Shown here: in pieces, positions 46,743 to 55,230 of the stretch
Numbering within the stretch: position 1 is the first letter of the stretch
Layout of the letters: the number at the start of each line of letters is the position of its first letter
The notes under the pieces: model-generated
The model's input: the letters and a program-made list of their open reading frames with translations, nothing else
What the model was told of the DNA's origin: nothing
Database searches by the model: none
Source of the DNA: Alteromonas indica
GTDB lineage: Bacteria > Pseudomonadota > Gammaproteobacteria > Enterobacterales > Alteromonadaceae
DNA: 64,000 nucleotides
Assembly: GCA_003056425.1 (NCBI GenBank)
Contig: PYVY01000002.1
Location: 248,001 to 312,000 of the forward strand
Direction: 5' to 3'
Program-made: the position numbers and the translations under genes

Positions 46743-47504
46743 GTGGATTTAGCAACCGTCATAGGCATGTTAGGTGGTATCGGGTTCATAGTCATGGCCA
46801 TGATACTCGGTGGTGAACTTGGCATGTTCTTCGACGTCCCATCAGTACTGATTGTATTCGGTGGAACACTGTTCGTGGTGCTATCCCAATATACTCTGGG
46901 CCAGTTTTTTGGGGCCGGGAAAGTGGCGGGCAAAGCATTCATGTTCAAAATTGATACCCCAGATGACTTAATTGAAAAAATTGTAGAAATGGCGGATGCC
47001 GCGCGAAAAGGCGGCTTTCTGGCTTTGGAAGAGGCCGAAATAAGCAACCCGTTCATGCAAAAAGGGGTAGACATGCTGGTGGATGGCCATGATATAGAAG
47101 TGGTGCGTGAAACCCTGGCCAAAGATATTTCTATGACCACCGAACGCCACGAGTTTGGCGCTTCTATCTTTAAAGGCATGGGCGATGTTGCGCCAGCTAT
47201 GGGCATGATAGGTACGCTGATTGGCCTGGTGGCTATGTTGTCCAACATGGACGACCCTAAGGCCATAGGACCGGCCATGGCAGTAGCCTTGCTCACCACA
47301 CTTTACGGAGCCTTCTTAGCGAATGTTATCTGTCTGCCAATTGCTTCAAAGCTAACCAACCGGGTAGAAGAAGAAAAGCTTAACCAAAAGCTGATTTTAG
47401 ATGGCATAGTAGGCATTGCTGATGGGCAGAACCCGCGGGTTATCGAAGGTATATTGAAAAATTACCTGGCGGCCAGTAAACGTGGCGGCACCGACGAGGA
47501 GTAA
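46743..47504 (+). CDS. pomA: Flagellar motor stator protein PomA (MotA family)
   Basis: 253 aa from GTG 46743 (ACGAGG upstream). Four hydrophobic segments: about residues 5-25, 33-50, 145-170 and 180-205. Conserved MotA/PomA parts: GTLFVVLSQYTLGQ, the cytoplasmic charged loop, and PAMGMIGTLIGLVAMLSNMDDP. Sodium versus proton use cannot be read from this subunit alone; the partner is of PomB type. It is 5 bases upstream of pomB. Confidence 0.95.
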   Translation: MDLATVIGMLGGIGFIVMAMILGGELGMFFDVPSVLIVFGGTLFVVLSQYTLGQFFGAGKVAGKAFMFKIDTPDDLIEKIVEMADAARKGGFLALEEAEISNPFMQKGVDMLVDGHDIEVVRETLAKDISMTTERHEFGASIFKGMGDVAPAMGMIGTLIGLVAMLSNMDDPKAIGPAMAVALLTTLYGAFLANVICLPIASKLTNRVEEEKLNQKLILDGIVGIADGQNPRVIEGILKNYLAASKRGGTDEE

Positions 47505-47509
47505 GCGAT

Positions 47510-48442
47510 ATGGCACAGCAAGAAGAATGCCCTAAATGTCCTCCCGAAGGGCTACCCGCCTGGATGGGCACCTTTGCTGACCTGATGTCATTGTTGATGT
47601 GCTTTTTTGTATTGTTGCTCGCCTTCTCGGAAATGGATGTGCTTAAATTCAAGCAAATCGCGGGGTCGATGAAGTTTGCGTTTGGTGTACAAAATAAAAT
47701 CGAGGTAAAGGACATTCCCAAAGGGACCAGCGTTATCGCGATGGAATTTCGGCCCGGTAAACCGGATCCTACTCCTATCGAAACAATACAGCAGCAAACG
47801 ATTGAAATGACGCAGCAAATGCTGGAGTTTCAGGCCGGCGATGAAGACTCTGCTGGCGGTCGGCAAAAACAGCGTGGTGAACAGCGGGGCGGCCAGGCCC
47901 AGCAAACCGCTACAGACCAAGCCTCATCGGCTGCGCAAAGTGCTGACCAGTCTGAAGTAGAAGAAATGATGAAGAAAGTCGCCGAGCAGCTGCAAAAGCA
48001 AATTTTGGATGGCTCGGTGGAAATGGAGAGCCTTGGCCAGCAGCTGACTATCCGGATTCGCGAAAATGGTTCATTTTCTGCCGGCTCTGCATTTTTACAA
48101 CCGCAATTTAAACCTATTGTCAGAAAGATTGGCGAGCTGCTGGCAGACATGCCCGGCGAGGTAGAAATTTCTGGCCATAGCGATGGTCAGCACATTGCTA
48201 ATGAACTGTATCGTTCGAACTGGGATTTGTCGTCACAACGCGCCGTGGCCGTGGCAGAGGAAATGCGCCGGGCCAAGGGCTTTGATGAAAGCCGCATGTC
48301 AGTGGTGGGCCGGGCCGACACCCAGCCGTTAGTCGAAAAAGCTAAAACCGCCGAAGATCGGGCCAGAAACCGGCGGGTTGAAATAAATATCAATCAAGGC
48401 AAACCTATGTTGTCAAAACCTATCTCGGTGATTGAACAGTAA
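47510..48442 (+). CDS. pomB: Flagellar motor stator protein PomB (MotB family)
   Basis: 310 aa. A single transmembrane helix follows CPPEGLPAWMGTFADLMSLLMCFFVLLLAFSEMD; the ion-binding Asp is the one in TFADLMSLL (residue 24), as in PomB. A Gln/Ala-rich linker (about residues 100-145) precedes the OmpA-like peptidoglycan-binding domain (GHSDGQHIANELYRSNWDLSSQRA, about 220-245). It anchors the stator to the cell wall. Co-transcribed with pomA. Confidence 0.95.
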   Translation: MAQQEECPKCPPEGLPAWMGTFADLMSLLMCFFVLLLAFSEMDVLKFKQIAGSMKFAFGVQNKIEVKDIPKGTSVIAMEFRPGKPDPTPIETIQQQTIEMTQQMLEFQAGDEDSAGGRQKQRGEQRGGQAQQTATDQASSAAQSADQSEVEEMMKKVAEQLQKQILDGSVEMESLGQQLTIRIRENGSFSAGSAFLQPQFKPIVRKIGELLADMPGEVEISGHSDGQHIANELYRSNWDLSSQRAVAVAEEMRRAKGFDESRMSVVGRADTQPLVEKAKTAEDRARNRRVEININQGKPMLSKPISVIEQ

Positions 48443-48538
48443 CGGTGACAGAAGGGTGACGGTGGCAGAAAAGTGACGCGCAACGGCCTCGCAGATAGAA
48501 TAAAGCGTCATGCCCGTGCCCTTCTGGGCAAAGCAACA

Positions 48539-48565
48539 AAAAAGGCCTGTAAACCAGGCCTTTTT
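48539..48565. terminator. Bidirectional rho-independent terminator (pomB / cfa)
   Basis: A perfect 11-bp stem (AAAAAGGCCTG against CAGGCCTTTTT) with loop TAAAC is flanked by A and T runs, so it can work in both directions between two convergent genes. Confidence 0.92.
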
Positions 48566-48582
48566 ATTGACTGCAGGCAAAC

Positions 48583-49839
48583 CTAGCCACGGACAATGGG
48601 CACCCGACACGCCGGCTTTGTAATAACCAACTGCACCGTACTGATAGTACGTTCTAAAAATCCGCCTTCACAATATTTCAGATAATATGTCCACATCCGC
48701 ACAAAACGTTCATCATAGCCATCTGTTAGCAATTGCTCTTTTGCTTGCATAAATGCCCGGTACCAGTCGTCCAGAGTTTTGGCGTAGTCCAACCCAATAT
48801 CTTCACTGTCGCGAATCATCATATCGCTGTGCTTTTTAAGCTGCTGGTTAATCACCAATTGCGAGGGCAAAAAACCACCTGGAAAAATGTACTTTTGGAT
48901 AAAATCCACGCTATTAGCGTAGCTTTCATAGCGTCTGTCATCGATGGTAATTGATTGCAATACCATGATTCCATCACTTTTGAGTAACCGGCTGCATTGG
49001 TCAAAAAAGTTACCTAAATACCGTTTACCTACCGCCTCAATCATTTCTATAGACACCAGTTTGTCATAGCGGCCGGTCAGCTCACGGTAGTCTTTTTTGA
49101 GCAAAGTCACCTGGTCTTGCAAATTTTCTTTGGCCACCCATTCGCTGGCATAGGCATACTGTTCTTCGGAGATAGTAGTGGTAGTGACTTTACAGCCATA
49201 ATGTTTGGCTGCAAACACCGCCAGCCCGCCCCAGCCGGTTCCTATCTCTATTAGGTGATCGGAAGGGCGAAGCTGGAGCTTATTGCATAACGTACGCAAT
49301 TTATGTTGCTGGGCCTGAGCCAATGAGGCGTTGGCATCAGGGTAAATAGCGGCAGAATACATCATGCTATTATCTAAGAAGCGGGTATACAGGCGGTTAC
49401 CCAAATCGTAATGTGCTTCAATGTTTTTCTTTGCCTGCTCAGCGGTATTGCTACGAAACAAATGCTGTATTTTATGAAGTGGCAAACTAATCCATTTAAA
49501 TTTGTCTTCCCAGGTATCCAGAAAACCAAGATTGCGGGCAAATATCTGAATAACAGACGTTAGATCCGGCGTGGTCCACAGCTCATCCATATAGGTTTCG
49601 CCCGCTGCAATGCTGCCACCGAGAAGCAATTGACGATAGGCTGTTATTGCCTGGATATCGATAACCGCCTTTAAGCTATCGTCAACATTGCCGTAACGGG
49701 CTACACAATTGCCTTGTTCCCTGATTTCCATATGCCCCTGCGGTAATAAGGACATCAGTTTTAAAAATAAGGTACGGCAGCTTTTATCTATAACCGAACC
49801 GGTAGGGGCTAAAGATGCCACTGTTTCACCGTGAGCCAT
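48583..49839 (-). CDS. Cyclopropane-fatty-acyl-phospholipid synthase-like methyltransferase
   Basis: 418 aa. SAM-binding motif LIEIGTGWGGLAVFAAKHYGC (about residues 190-210), then TTTISEEQYAYA and SIEMIEAVG, and the C-terminal FIQKYIFPGGFLPS of the CFA-synthase family. It methylates unsaturated acyl chains in membrane phospholipid. It ends a five-gene operon with DUF1365, FAD oxidoreductase, SDR and NTF2-like genes. In that context the product may be a methylated or furan fatty acid precursor rather than a cyclopropane; this is inference. Confidence 0.9.
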   Translation of the reverse strand: MAHGETVASLAPTGSVIDKSCRTLFLKLMSLLPQGHMEIREQGNCVARYGNVDDSLKAVIDIQAITAYRQLLLGGSIAAGETYMDELWTTPDLTSVIQIFARNLGFLDTWEDKFKWISLPLHKIQHLFRSNTAEQAKKNIEAHYDLGNRLYTRFLDNSMMYSAAIYPDANASLAQAQQHKLRTLCNKLQLRPSDHLIEIGTGWGGLAVFAAKHYGCKVTTTTISEEQYAYASEWVAKENLQDQVTLLKKDYRELTGRYDKLVSIEMIEAVGKRYLGNFFDQCSRLLKSDGIMVLQSITIDDRRYESYANSVDFIQKYIFPGGFLPSQLVINQQLKKHSDMMIRDSEDIGLDYAKTLDDWYRAFMQAKEQLLTDGYDERFVRMWTYYLKYCEGGFLERTISTVQLVITKPACRVPIVRG

Positions 49840-49864
49840 GGTCTCATCCTGGTTTTTCTAATTA

Positions 49865-50632
49865 CTAATTATTGGGGTGCGAATAAACCGGCGTTCGCTT
49901 TAGCCAAAGCTTTAACGCTTGCCAGTAAATGCCGGTAACTGTTTTTACCGTCATACTTGGTATTTTAAATAACGCCGCTTTCAAACTCTGCGAAGTCAGC
50001 GGGGCGCGATGAAGCTGTAAACCTGCACTGAAGTCACGGTCTTGCTGATGGCAGTCCATGGTCATCGCAAATTTGGCCGCTGGCTGGCTAATCCGCCATT
50101 TGTACGTCATATCCATTGGATTAAAGGGCGACACATGGAAGGCTTTTTGGGTGTCGTCCTGCGTAGCCATATCGACCAGATAATAATGCCGTTCATGCCA
50201 CGGCGTATTGGATACTTCCGCGAGCATGTGAGTAAATAAGCTGGCGCCAGCTGGCCTAACAAAGTAAAAATTAACCGGGCTGAAATACATCCCAAATGTG
50301 CGTAATTGCCCCAACATACAAACCTCACAAGCAGGTTGCATATCAGCAGTACCATTATCGCTGGCGGCAGGCTTAAATGAAGGCCCGCCAAGTTGCACAA
50401 TTTTGTTAAGCACCGCCTGCTTCACATTGCCATTGTGAATACCCAGATAATCAGTACTACGAAACTGCACAAGAGCCCGATGCATGAACGAAAAATGTTT
50501 AACGCTACACTCAAGTCGTTCCAACTCATCTAAATTCAACCAGAACAGATGAATCTGATAGCTAAACCGATGCTGGGTTGGCCTGAACCGTTCATGATAG
50601 ACCGTACCGCTGTACAGGGCGCTAGGACTCAC
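49865..50632 (-). CDS. DUF1365 family protein
   Basis: 255 aa. The N-terminal SALYSGTVYHERFRPTQHRFSYQIHLFWLNLDEL is the DUF1365 opening. A central FGMYFSPVNFYFV and PWHERHYYLVD/KAFHVSPFNPMDMTYKWRI stretch is also characteristic. No catalytic residues are assigned for the family. It nearly always accompanies the FAD oxidoreductase and Cfa-like genes, suggesting a shared lipid-modifying pathway. ATGA overlap with the oxidoreductase gene. Confidence 0.9.
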   Translation of the reverse strand: MSPSALYSGTVYHERFRPTQHRFSYQIHLFWLNLDELERLECSVKHFSFMHRALVQFRSTDYLGIHNGNVKQAVLNKIVQLGGPSFKPAASDNGTADMQPACEVCMLGQLRTFGMYFSPVNFYFVRPAGASLFTHMLAEVSNTPWHERHYYLVDMATQDDTQKAFHVSPFNPMDMTYKWRISQPAAKFAMTMDCHQQDRDFSAGLQLHRAPLTSQSLKAALFKIPSMTVKTVTGIYWQALKLWLKRTPVYSHPNN

Positions 50633-51897
50633 AAGGTAACTCCAAAGCGAGCGGTCACATCCAGGGCGCTTCTCACGCCATCTTCATGAAAGCCGTTGTA
50701 CCAGTAAGCACCGCAAAAATGCAGATTATCCTGACCACAAATTTCCTGCCGTCGCTGCTGGGCATCGACCATGCGCTGACTAAATTGCGGATGCGCGTAA
50801 GAGTAGCGACCCAGAATCTTGCTGCTATCAATGGCCTGAGCATTATTAAGCGTGACACAAAAGGTCACTGGCGCCGCCTCAAGTCGCTGCAAAATGTTCA
50901 TATTGTAGGTCACTGCTGCGGGAGCCAATGCTTCATCGATATCTTCAGATAGCCGATAATTCCAACTCGCCCACGCCAGCTTACGGGCTGGCAGCTGGTT
51001 GATGTCGGTATGCATTACCACTTCATTTTGGCTGTAAGGGATAGCCGACAAGATAGCGCGTTGGGCGGCGGTGGGGCGGTCCAGCAGCGCCAATGCCTGG
51101 TCACTGTGACAAGCAAAAATAACCTGATCAAACACGTCACTGCCCTGGGTGCTGTTGATCTGCCAGCCATCGGTAACCCGAGTTACCTGGTTAACTGCAC
51201 AGCGAAGCCGTATGTTGTCAGCAAACCCTCTGGTCAGCGGGGCAATGTAGGAAGAAGAGCCGCCGGGCAGCGTATACCATTGTGGTCTGTCGCTGACATT
51301 AAGTAGCCCATGGTTATTAAAAAATTGCAGAAAAAACTGTAAGGGGAACGCGCGGGTTTGGGCCAAACTGGCAGACCAGATTGCTGCACACATTGGCAGA
51401 ATATAAAAATTGGCAAAGTCGTCGCTAAGGTTAAGCTCTTGCACGTAACTGTAAAGGGTTTTGCCAGTCACATCGGCATTTTGCGCCACCAGCTTCTTAC
51501 AGGCTTTGTTAAAGGTGAGGATATCACGAACGATGCGCCAGAAACGTGGCCGCAGTAGATTACGACGCTGGGCAAACAACGTATTCAGGTTATTGCCATT
51601 GTATTCAATCTTCGACTTGTCTGCTTTAACCGAAAAACTCATTTCGGTAGGCTGACGAGCCACCCCAAGCTGGTCCATCAGCTTTATGAAATTAGGATAC
51701 GTCCAGTCGTTAAATACAATAAAGCCGGTATCTATAGCGTACTGCCGGCCTTCAACTTCAACCTGTTTAGTAGCAGTGTGCCCACCGATATAATCGTTCG
51801 CTTCGTAAACGGTAACAGCATGTTTTTGATGCAGCAGATGAGCACAGGTTAAACCGGAAATTCCTGTTCCGATAACAGCAACCTTTTGTTTTATCAT
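50629..51897 (-). CDS. FAD-dependent oxidoreductase (amine-oxidase/desaturase-like)
   Basis: 422 aa. The FAD motif VAVIGTGISGLTCAHLL begins at about residue 5, followed by the HTATKQVEVEG/YAIDTGFIVFND region seen in NAD(P)/FAD proteins encoded beside cfa and DUF1365. C-terminal FCGAYWYNGFHEDGVRSALDVTARF completes the flavin site. In Rhodobacter a flavoprotein of this neighbourhood takes part in furan fatty acid formation; by context this may act on methylated acyl chains. It is between the SDR (11-base gap) and DUF1365 (overlap). Confidence 0.9.
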   Translation of the reverse strand: MIKQKVAVIGTGISGLTCAHLLHQKHAVTVYEANDYIGGHTATKQVEVEGRQYAIDTGFIVFNDWTYPNFIKLMDQLGVARQPTEMSFSVKADKSKIEYNGNNLNTLFAQRRNLLRPRFWRIVRDILTFNKACKKLVAQNADVTGKTLYSYVQELNLSDDFANFYILPMCAAIWSASLAQTRAFPLQFFLQFFNNHGLLNVSDRPQWYTLPGGSSSYIAPLTRGFADNIRLRCAVNQVTRVTDGWQINSTQGSDVFDQVIFACHSDQALALLDRPTAAQRAILSAIPYSQNEVVMHTDINQLPARKLAWASWNYRLSEDIDEALAPAAVTYNMNILQRLEAAPVTFCVTLNNAQAIDSSKILGRYSYAHPQFSQRMVDAQQRRQEICGQDNLHFCGAYWYNGFHEDGVRSALDVTARFGVTL

Positions 51898-51908
51898 TTG
51901 TTGTTCTC

Positions 51909-52628
51909 TTACTGCTTATTACGCATAGTTAAGGATAGCTTTCTTTGCACGGAGGTGGGAAGAATATGTAAAAAACGCATAATCAGGCCAAACCGGGTGG
52001 GGAAAAAAATACTCTGACGATTCTTTTCAATACCGTATAGCAAATCACTGGCCGCTTTATCTACTTTGATCATCATAGGCATGTCAAAATCGTTTTTATC
52101 GGTAAGCGGGGTTTCTACGAAACCAGGAGAGACGGCTTGTACCTTCACTCCTTTATCCCATAAATCTACCTCAAGTGATTTGGTGAAATAATGCAATGCT
52201 GCTTTACTTGCACCGTATGCCTCACTGCGGGTAAAGGGGGCCAGCCTGGCCATACTGTCCACTATAACCAGCTTCTTACCTTTATTGAGCGACGGTAATA
52301 AACCGTTTACGCAATTCACCACGCCAAAAAAGTTAGCTTCAAACACGCGCTTGAACATAGCTGGCTCAAACTCGTCTATATCTACGTATTCACAGGTACC
52401 GGCGTTTAGCACGGCTATGTCATAGGAGGCCTCAGCTAAGGCAGCAGCAGTCTGTGCCTGATCGGTAATATCAAACCGTAAAGAAGAAATGTTGTCTTGC
52501 TGACTTAGAATATCTAGCTTGTCCTGATTGCGTCCACAGGCAATAACCTGGTAGCCCTTAGCTGCTGCCAGTTTGGCTAACGCTTCGCCGATGCCCGATG
52601 TGGCGCCGGTGATTAACATAGTGCTCAT
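51909..52628 (-). CDS. Short-chain dehydrogenase/reductase
   Basis: 239 aa from the ATG at 52628, giving MSTMLITGATSGIGEALA with the NAD(P)-binding TGxxxGIG motif. The structural NAG (VLNAGTCEY), the catalytic Ser (IVDSMARLA) and YGASK (YxxxK) are all present. Substrate unknown. The start overlaps the NTF2-like stop by four bases, and the next gene is 11 bases away, so it belongs to the lipid/redox operon. Confidence 0.9.
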   Translation of the reverse strand: MSTMLITGATSGIGEALAKLAAAKGYQVIACGRNQDKLDILSQQDNISSLRFDITDQAQTAAALAEASYDIAVLNAGTCEYVDIDEFEPAMFKRVFEANFFGVVNCVNGLLPSLNKGKKLVIVDSMARLAPFTRSEAYGASKAALHYFTKSLEVDLWDKGVKVQAVSPGFVETPLTDKNDFDMPMMIKVDKAASDLLYGIEKNRQSIFFPTRFGLIMRFLHILPTSVQRKLSLTMRNKQ

Positions 52629-53056
52629 GAACGCAACTTCCTCTTTATTTGAATAATAAACCACCTCAGCACCGGCACATGTTCATACACCATTTCGCCC
52701 ATATCGTAATAATCACGATGATAATAAAAGCCACCTTCGTTTTGCTTTAACTTGGTAATACCCTCAAGTGTTATCACTTTGTGTGATTTCTTTAAGGTTA
52801 GCGCCATGGTCCAGGACAGCACATAGCTAATATTTTCCTGGTTAGGTTCACACGGCATTATGTTGTGTATATCAAATTTGCACGAAGTCGCGTGTTTCTT
52901 CAGCTTAGCGAAATACAGCTGAACCTGCGAAAGCCCATGGTGATGGTCTATCGGGTCTATGAATTCTACATCTGTAGTGTAAATTTTTGTTAAATCTTCA
53001 GATGAAATTTTTGTAAGGTCCCGATATTGCGTACAAAATGATTCGATGAGCGACAT
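52625..53056 (-). CDS. NTF2/SnoaL-like fold protein
   Basis: 143 aa. Opening helix FCTQYRDLTKISSEDLTKIYTTDVEFIDPIDHHHGLSQVQLYFAKL is a SnoaL/NTF2-like pattern with a His-rich turn. It ends YYDMGEMVYEHVPVLRWFIIQIKRKL, also typical of the proteins encoded at the head of this operon. Function is not defined. It lies about 20 bases downstream of a predicted ChrR-regulated promoter. Confidence 0.82.
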   Translation of the reverse strand: MSLIESFCTQYRDLTKISSEDLTKIYTTDVEFIDPIDHHHGLSQVQLYFAKLKKHATSCKFDIHNIMPCEPNQENISYVLSWTMALTLKKSHKVITLEGITKLKQNEGGFYYHRDYYDMGEMVYEHVPVLRWFIIQIKRKLRS

Positions 53057-53083
53057 AAGCAGCTTTTTGTAAAATGTATAAAA

Positions 53084-53113
53084 GCGTTACCCAAAATTTC
53101 ACACATGGGATCA
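53084..53113 (-). promoter_or_regulatory. Putative RpoE(ChrR-type) promoter of the lipid/redox operon
   Basis: On the reverse strand, TGATCC (53113-53108), an 18-base spacer and TAACGC (53089-53084). The published Rhodobacter sphaeroides RpoE promoters have TGATCC, 18 bases, then TAAG-like. It lies 27 bases ahead of the first operon gene. Confidence 0.75.
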
Positions 53114-53154
53114 GCATTGCGGAAAATTTGTACTTTGCCGGGAGCGGCCCGGTA

Positions 53155-53183
53155 CGATCCAATTTATATTTTCGGGCGTAATC
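53155..53183 (+). promoter_or_regulatory. Putative RpoE(ChrR-type) promoter of the LON-domain gene
   Basis: CGATCC (53155-53160), 18 bases, TAATC (53179-53183), on the forward strand and divergent from the operon promoter. One base differs from TGATCC. It lies 31 bases before the ATG at 53215. Confidence 0.6.
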
Positions 53184-53214
53184 AGCCTCAATATTTCGTT
53201 AATTTTGCTGTGTA

Positions 53215-53787
53215 ATGTCTCACCAAAACCTGCCTTTGTTCCCTCTATCTGCGCACCTGATGCCAGGCGGAAGAATGTCGCTTCGAATCTTCGAGCCGCG
53301 GTATATAAGGATGGTGAAGCAAGTATGTGCTAACAATAGCGGTTTTGTAATGTGTATGTTAAATGCCCATGGGGATGCGCAGGCCAACCAGCATATTTAT
53401 TCAATTGGTACGTTTGCACAAATAATTGATTTCGAATTATTAGATGATGGGTTGCTTGGCATAAAGGTTGCTGGAGTATCTAGTGTAGAGGTTGAGAATA
53501 TTGTCACCGAGTCCGATGGACTAAGAGTAGGTGAGTGCCGCAAGATGAAGTCATGGCAATGCAATATTCCTTCCGAACAAATTTCACCTATGGTTGAAAG
53601 GTTAAACGAGATATTTGAGCGCTATCCGGATCTTCGCTCGCTGTATGAGCAACCAGAATTTGAGAACCCGTATTGGGTGTTGAACAGATGGTTAGAACTG
53701 CTCCCGGTAGACGCCAAACAGAAACAGTATTTTCTGGCACAGCATAACTGCAACGCATTGCTGAATTACTTAAGTGCCTTGGTTTGA
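53215..53787 (+). CDS. Stand-alone LON substrate-binding-domain protein
   Basis: 190 aa. The sequence LPLFPLSAHLMPGGRMSLRIFEPRYIRMV at the start and GTFAQIIDFELLDDGLLGIKVAGV are hallmarks of the LON N-terminal (LAN) domain. No ATPase or protease domain follows. Such single-domain proteins have no settled role. It lies between the lipid/redox operon (divergent) and the ECF sigma/ChrR genes. The last 36 bases before and across its stop are repeated once downstream. No clear ribosome site is seen ahead of the ATG. Confidence 0.88.
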   Translation: MSHQNLPLFPLSAHLMPGGRMSLRIFEPRYIRMVKQVCANNSGFVMCMLNAHGDAQANQHIYSIGTFAQIIDFELLDDGLLGIKVAGVSSVEVENIVTESDGLRVGECRKMKSWQCNIPSEQISPMVERLNEIFERYPDLRSLYEQPEFENPYWVLNRWLELLPVDAKQKQYFLAQHNCNALLNYLSALV

Positions 53788-53832
53788 AAACATGCGCTGA
53801 ATTACTTAAGTGCCTTGGTTTGAAAACATGCA
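53761..53832 (+). repeat. 36-bp tandem duplication at the 3' end of the LON-domain gene
   Basis: Two adjacent copies of a 36-base unit (53761-53796 and 53797-53832) begin CTGAATTACTTAAGTGCC. They are identical except possibly the last base. The gene's TGA lies in the first copy, so the second is outside the gene. The unit is 12 codons long. Confidence 0.95.
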
Positions 53833-53945
53833 TTATTATGCTTACTGGCAAACCTGAAGTTTGATTTATACTGAAGATTCTGGAACGTCACTTTAACCTT
53901 TCGCTCGTAGATAATTATCACCAGATAGGAACGCGGACGAAGCTT

Positions 53946-54557
53946 ATGTTAGTTGGAATTCCATTGGAACAAAGCAATAGTGTAGTTAAGCCTAAAGATT
54001 GTGCAGGTGAGATGTCAGAATACATCGTAGCGGTAGCAGAAGGACGTTGTAAACGGTCTTTCGCCCGGGTATTCAGTTACTTTGCACCCAGACTACGCTC
54101 GTACGCATTAAAACAGATGGGTAATGAAGCCCTGGCAATGGAGCTGGTGCAAGACACTATGTCCAATGTCTGGCAGAAGGCGCATCTGTTTAACGCAGAA
54201 AAAGGCAGCCCTTCAACCTGGATATTTACCATTGCACGGAATATCCGTTTTGATATGCTACGCAAGCTCCAAAATCGAAAAGAAGATATTTGTTCAGACG
54301 ACTTATGGCCGGTATTGTGCGAGCAAACTGCCGATGCCAATGAAACATCATTGGATGAACAAATTACGCTTGAGCAAATTGGTTTTATGTTTGAGTCATT
54401 GCCAATTAAACAAAAAGCCGTTATTGAAGCTATTTATATCGACGGTAAATCGCAGCAGGAAGTAGCTGACGAACTGAGTATCCCATTGGGAACAGTAAAG
54501 TCACGCACTCGTTTAGCGCTACAAAGATTGAAGGGTATGCTACAAGACCATGACTAA
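53946..54557 (+). CDS. rpoE2: ECF sigma factor, RpoE/ChrR-associated group
   Basis: 203 aa as read from ATG 53946. An alternative ATG at 54012, preceded by AGGTGAG, would give 181 aa and matches family N-termini (MSEYIVAVAEGR) better. Region 2: SFARVFSYFAPRLRSYALKQMGNEALAMELVQDTM; region 4: LPIKQKAVIEAIYIDGKSQQEVADEL and IPLGTVKSRTRLALQRLK. It is followed directly by a ChrR anti-sigma gene (8-base overlap), which places it in the singlet-oxygen-responsive ECF group. The symbol is used only to separate it from the rpoE at 16180. Confidence 0.9.
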   Translation: MLVGIPLEQSNSVVKPKDCAGEMSEYIVAVAEGRCKRSFARVFSYFAPRLRSYALKQMGNEALAMELVQDTMSNVWQKAHLFNAEKGSPSTWIFTIARNIRFDMLRKLQNRKEDICSDDLWPVLCEQTADANETSLDEQITLEQIGFMFESLPIKQKAVIEAIYIDGKSQQEVADELSIPLGTVKSRTRLALQRLKGMLQDHD

Positions 54558-55230
54558 GTTCCACCCTGCACCTGAGCAGCTTAAACAGTTTGCTCAGGGT
54601 GCGTTGTCGCCTGTGGAAGCGATAATGATTTCTGCGCACTGTGATATGTGTGCGCGGTGTCAGCATGTCGTGAAAACAGAGACTGCGCAGCAGGCGAACC
54701 ATGTGTTATCAGATAGCCCCAGCAATTACACCGAACATATCCGGCAAGATTTAGATTCTATGCTTGCCTCTATTACTCAGCTTCCCAAAGCCCGTCCGTT
54801 TCGAAGCTCGCGCATACCGCCTTCTACGATTGAATTAGATGGGCGCAGATTTAGTGTGCCGCGTACGCTTCGCAAGTTCATACCGACGATGGGTAATTGG
54901 TCCGGATTGGTCGGTAGGTTATGGCAGGCGCCGGTAGACATCGGTGCTTCGGGGGCGGCAAATTTTATCTATATGGGGCCGGGAGGCGGTGTACCAGAAC
55001 ACACCCATCGGGGCTTTGAGTTTACGCTGGTGATTGACGGCGAATTTGATGATGGTATTAATCATTATGCAGCTGGCGATTTCATTGCAATGGATGAAGA
55101 GCATACACACACGCCGCGCTCAGACGACCCTCATGGCTGTTTGGTCTTCAGTGTATTAGATCAGCCATTACATTTTACTTCGGGTATAGCGCGTTTACTC
55201 AATCCGTTTAGTCACGTTTTCTTCCGGTAG
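54550..55230 (+). CDS. chrR: ChrR-type anti-sigma factor with cupin domain
   Basis: 226 aa. The N-terminal zinc anti-sigma domain carries His5, His30, Cys34 and Cys37 (AHCDMCARC), matching the ChrR set shifted by one. The C-terminal cupin (about residues 100-210) has FIYMGPGGGVPEHTHRGFEFTLVIDGEFDDG, with His/Glu metal ligands. In Rhodobacter, ChrR holds RpoE inactive and is degraded under singlet oxygen. The overlap with the sigma gene implies co-production. Confidence 0.93.
   Translation: MTKFHPAPEQLKQFAQGALSPVEAIMISAHCDMCARCQHVVKTETAQQANHVLSDSPSNYTEHIRQDLDSMLASITQLPKARPFRSSRIPPSTIELDGRRFSVPRTLRKFIPTMGNWSGLVGRLWQAPVDIGASGAANFIYMGPGGGVPEHTHRGFEFTLVIDGEFDDGINHYAAGDFIAMDEEHTHTPRSDDPHGCLVFSVLDQPLHFTSGIARLLNPFSHVFFR

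Noticed and set aside
46682..47299. A 205-aa reverse open frame opposite pomA
   Set aside because: It is the antisense shadow of a conserved MotA-family gene, with Ser/Pro-rich low-quality protein sequence.
53761..53832. A 36-bp repeat pair as a possible CRISPR remnant
   Set aside because: The copies are directly adjacent with no spacer, and one copy is coding sequence at the gene end.
53850..53945. A promoter of the ChrR type in front of the ECF sigma gene itself
   Set aside because: Only poor matches (such as TGATTT) were found, with no TAA-type -10 at the right spacing.
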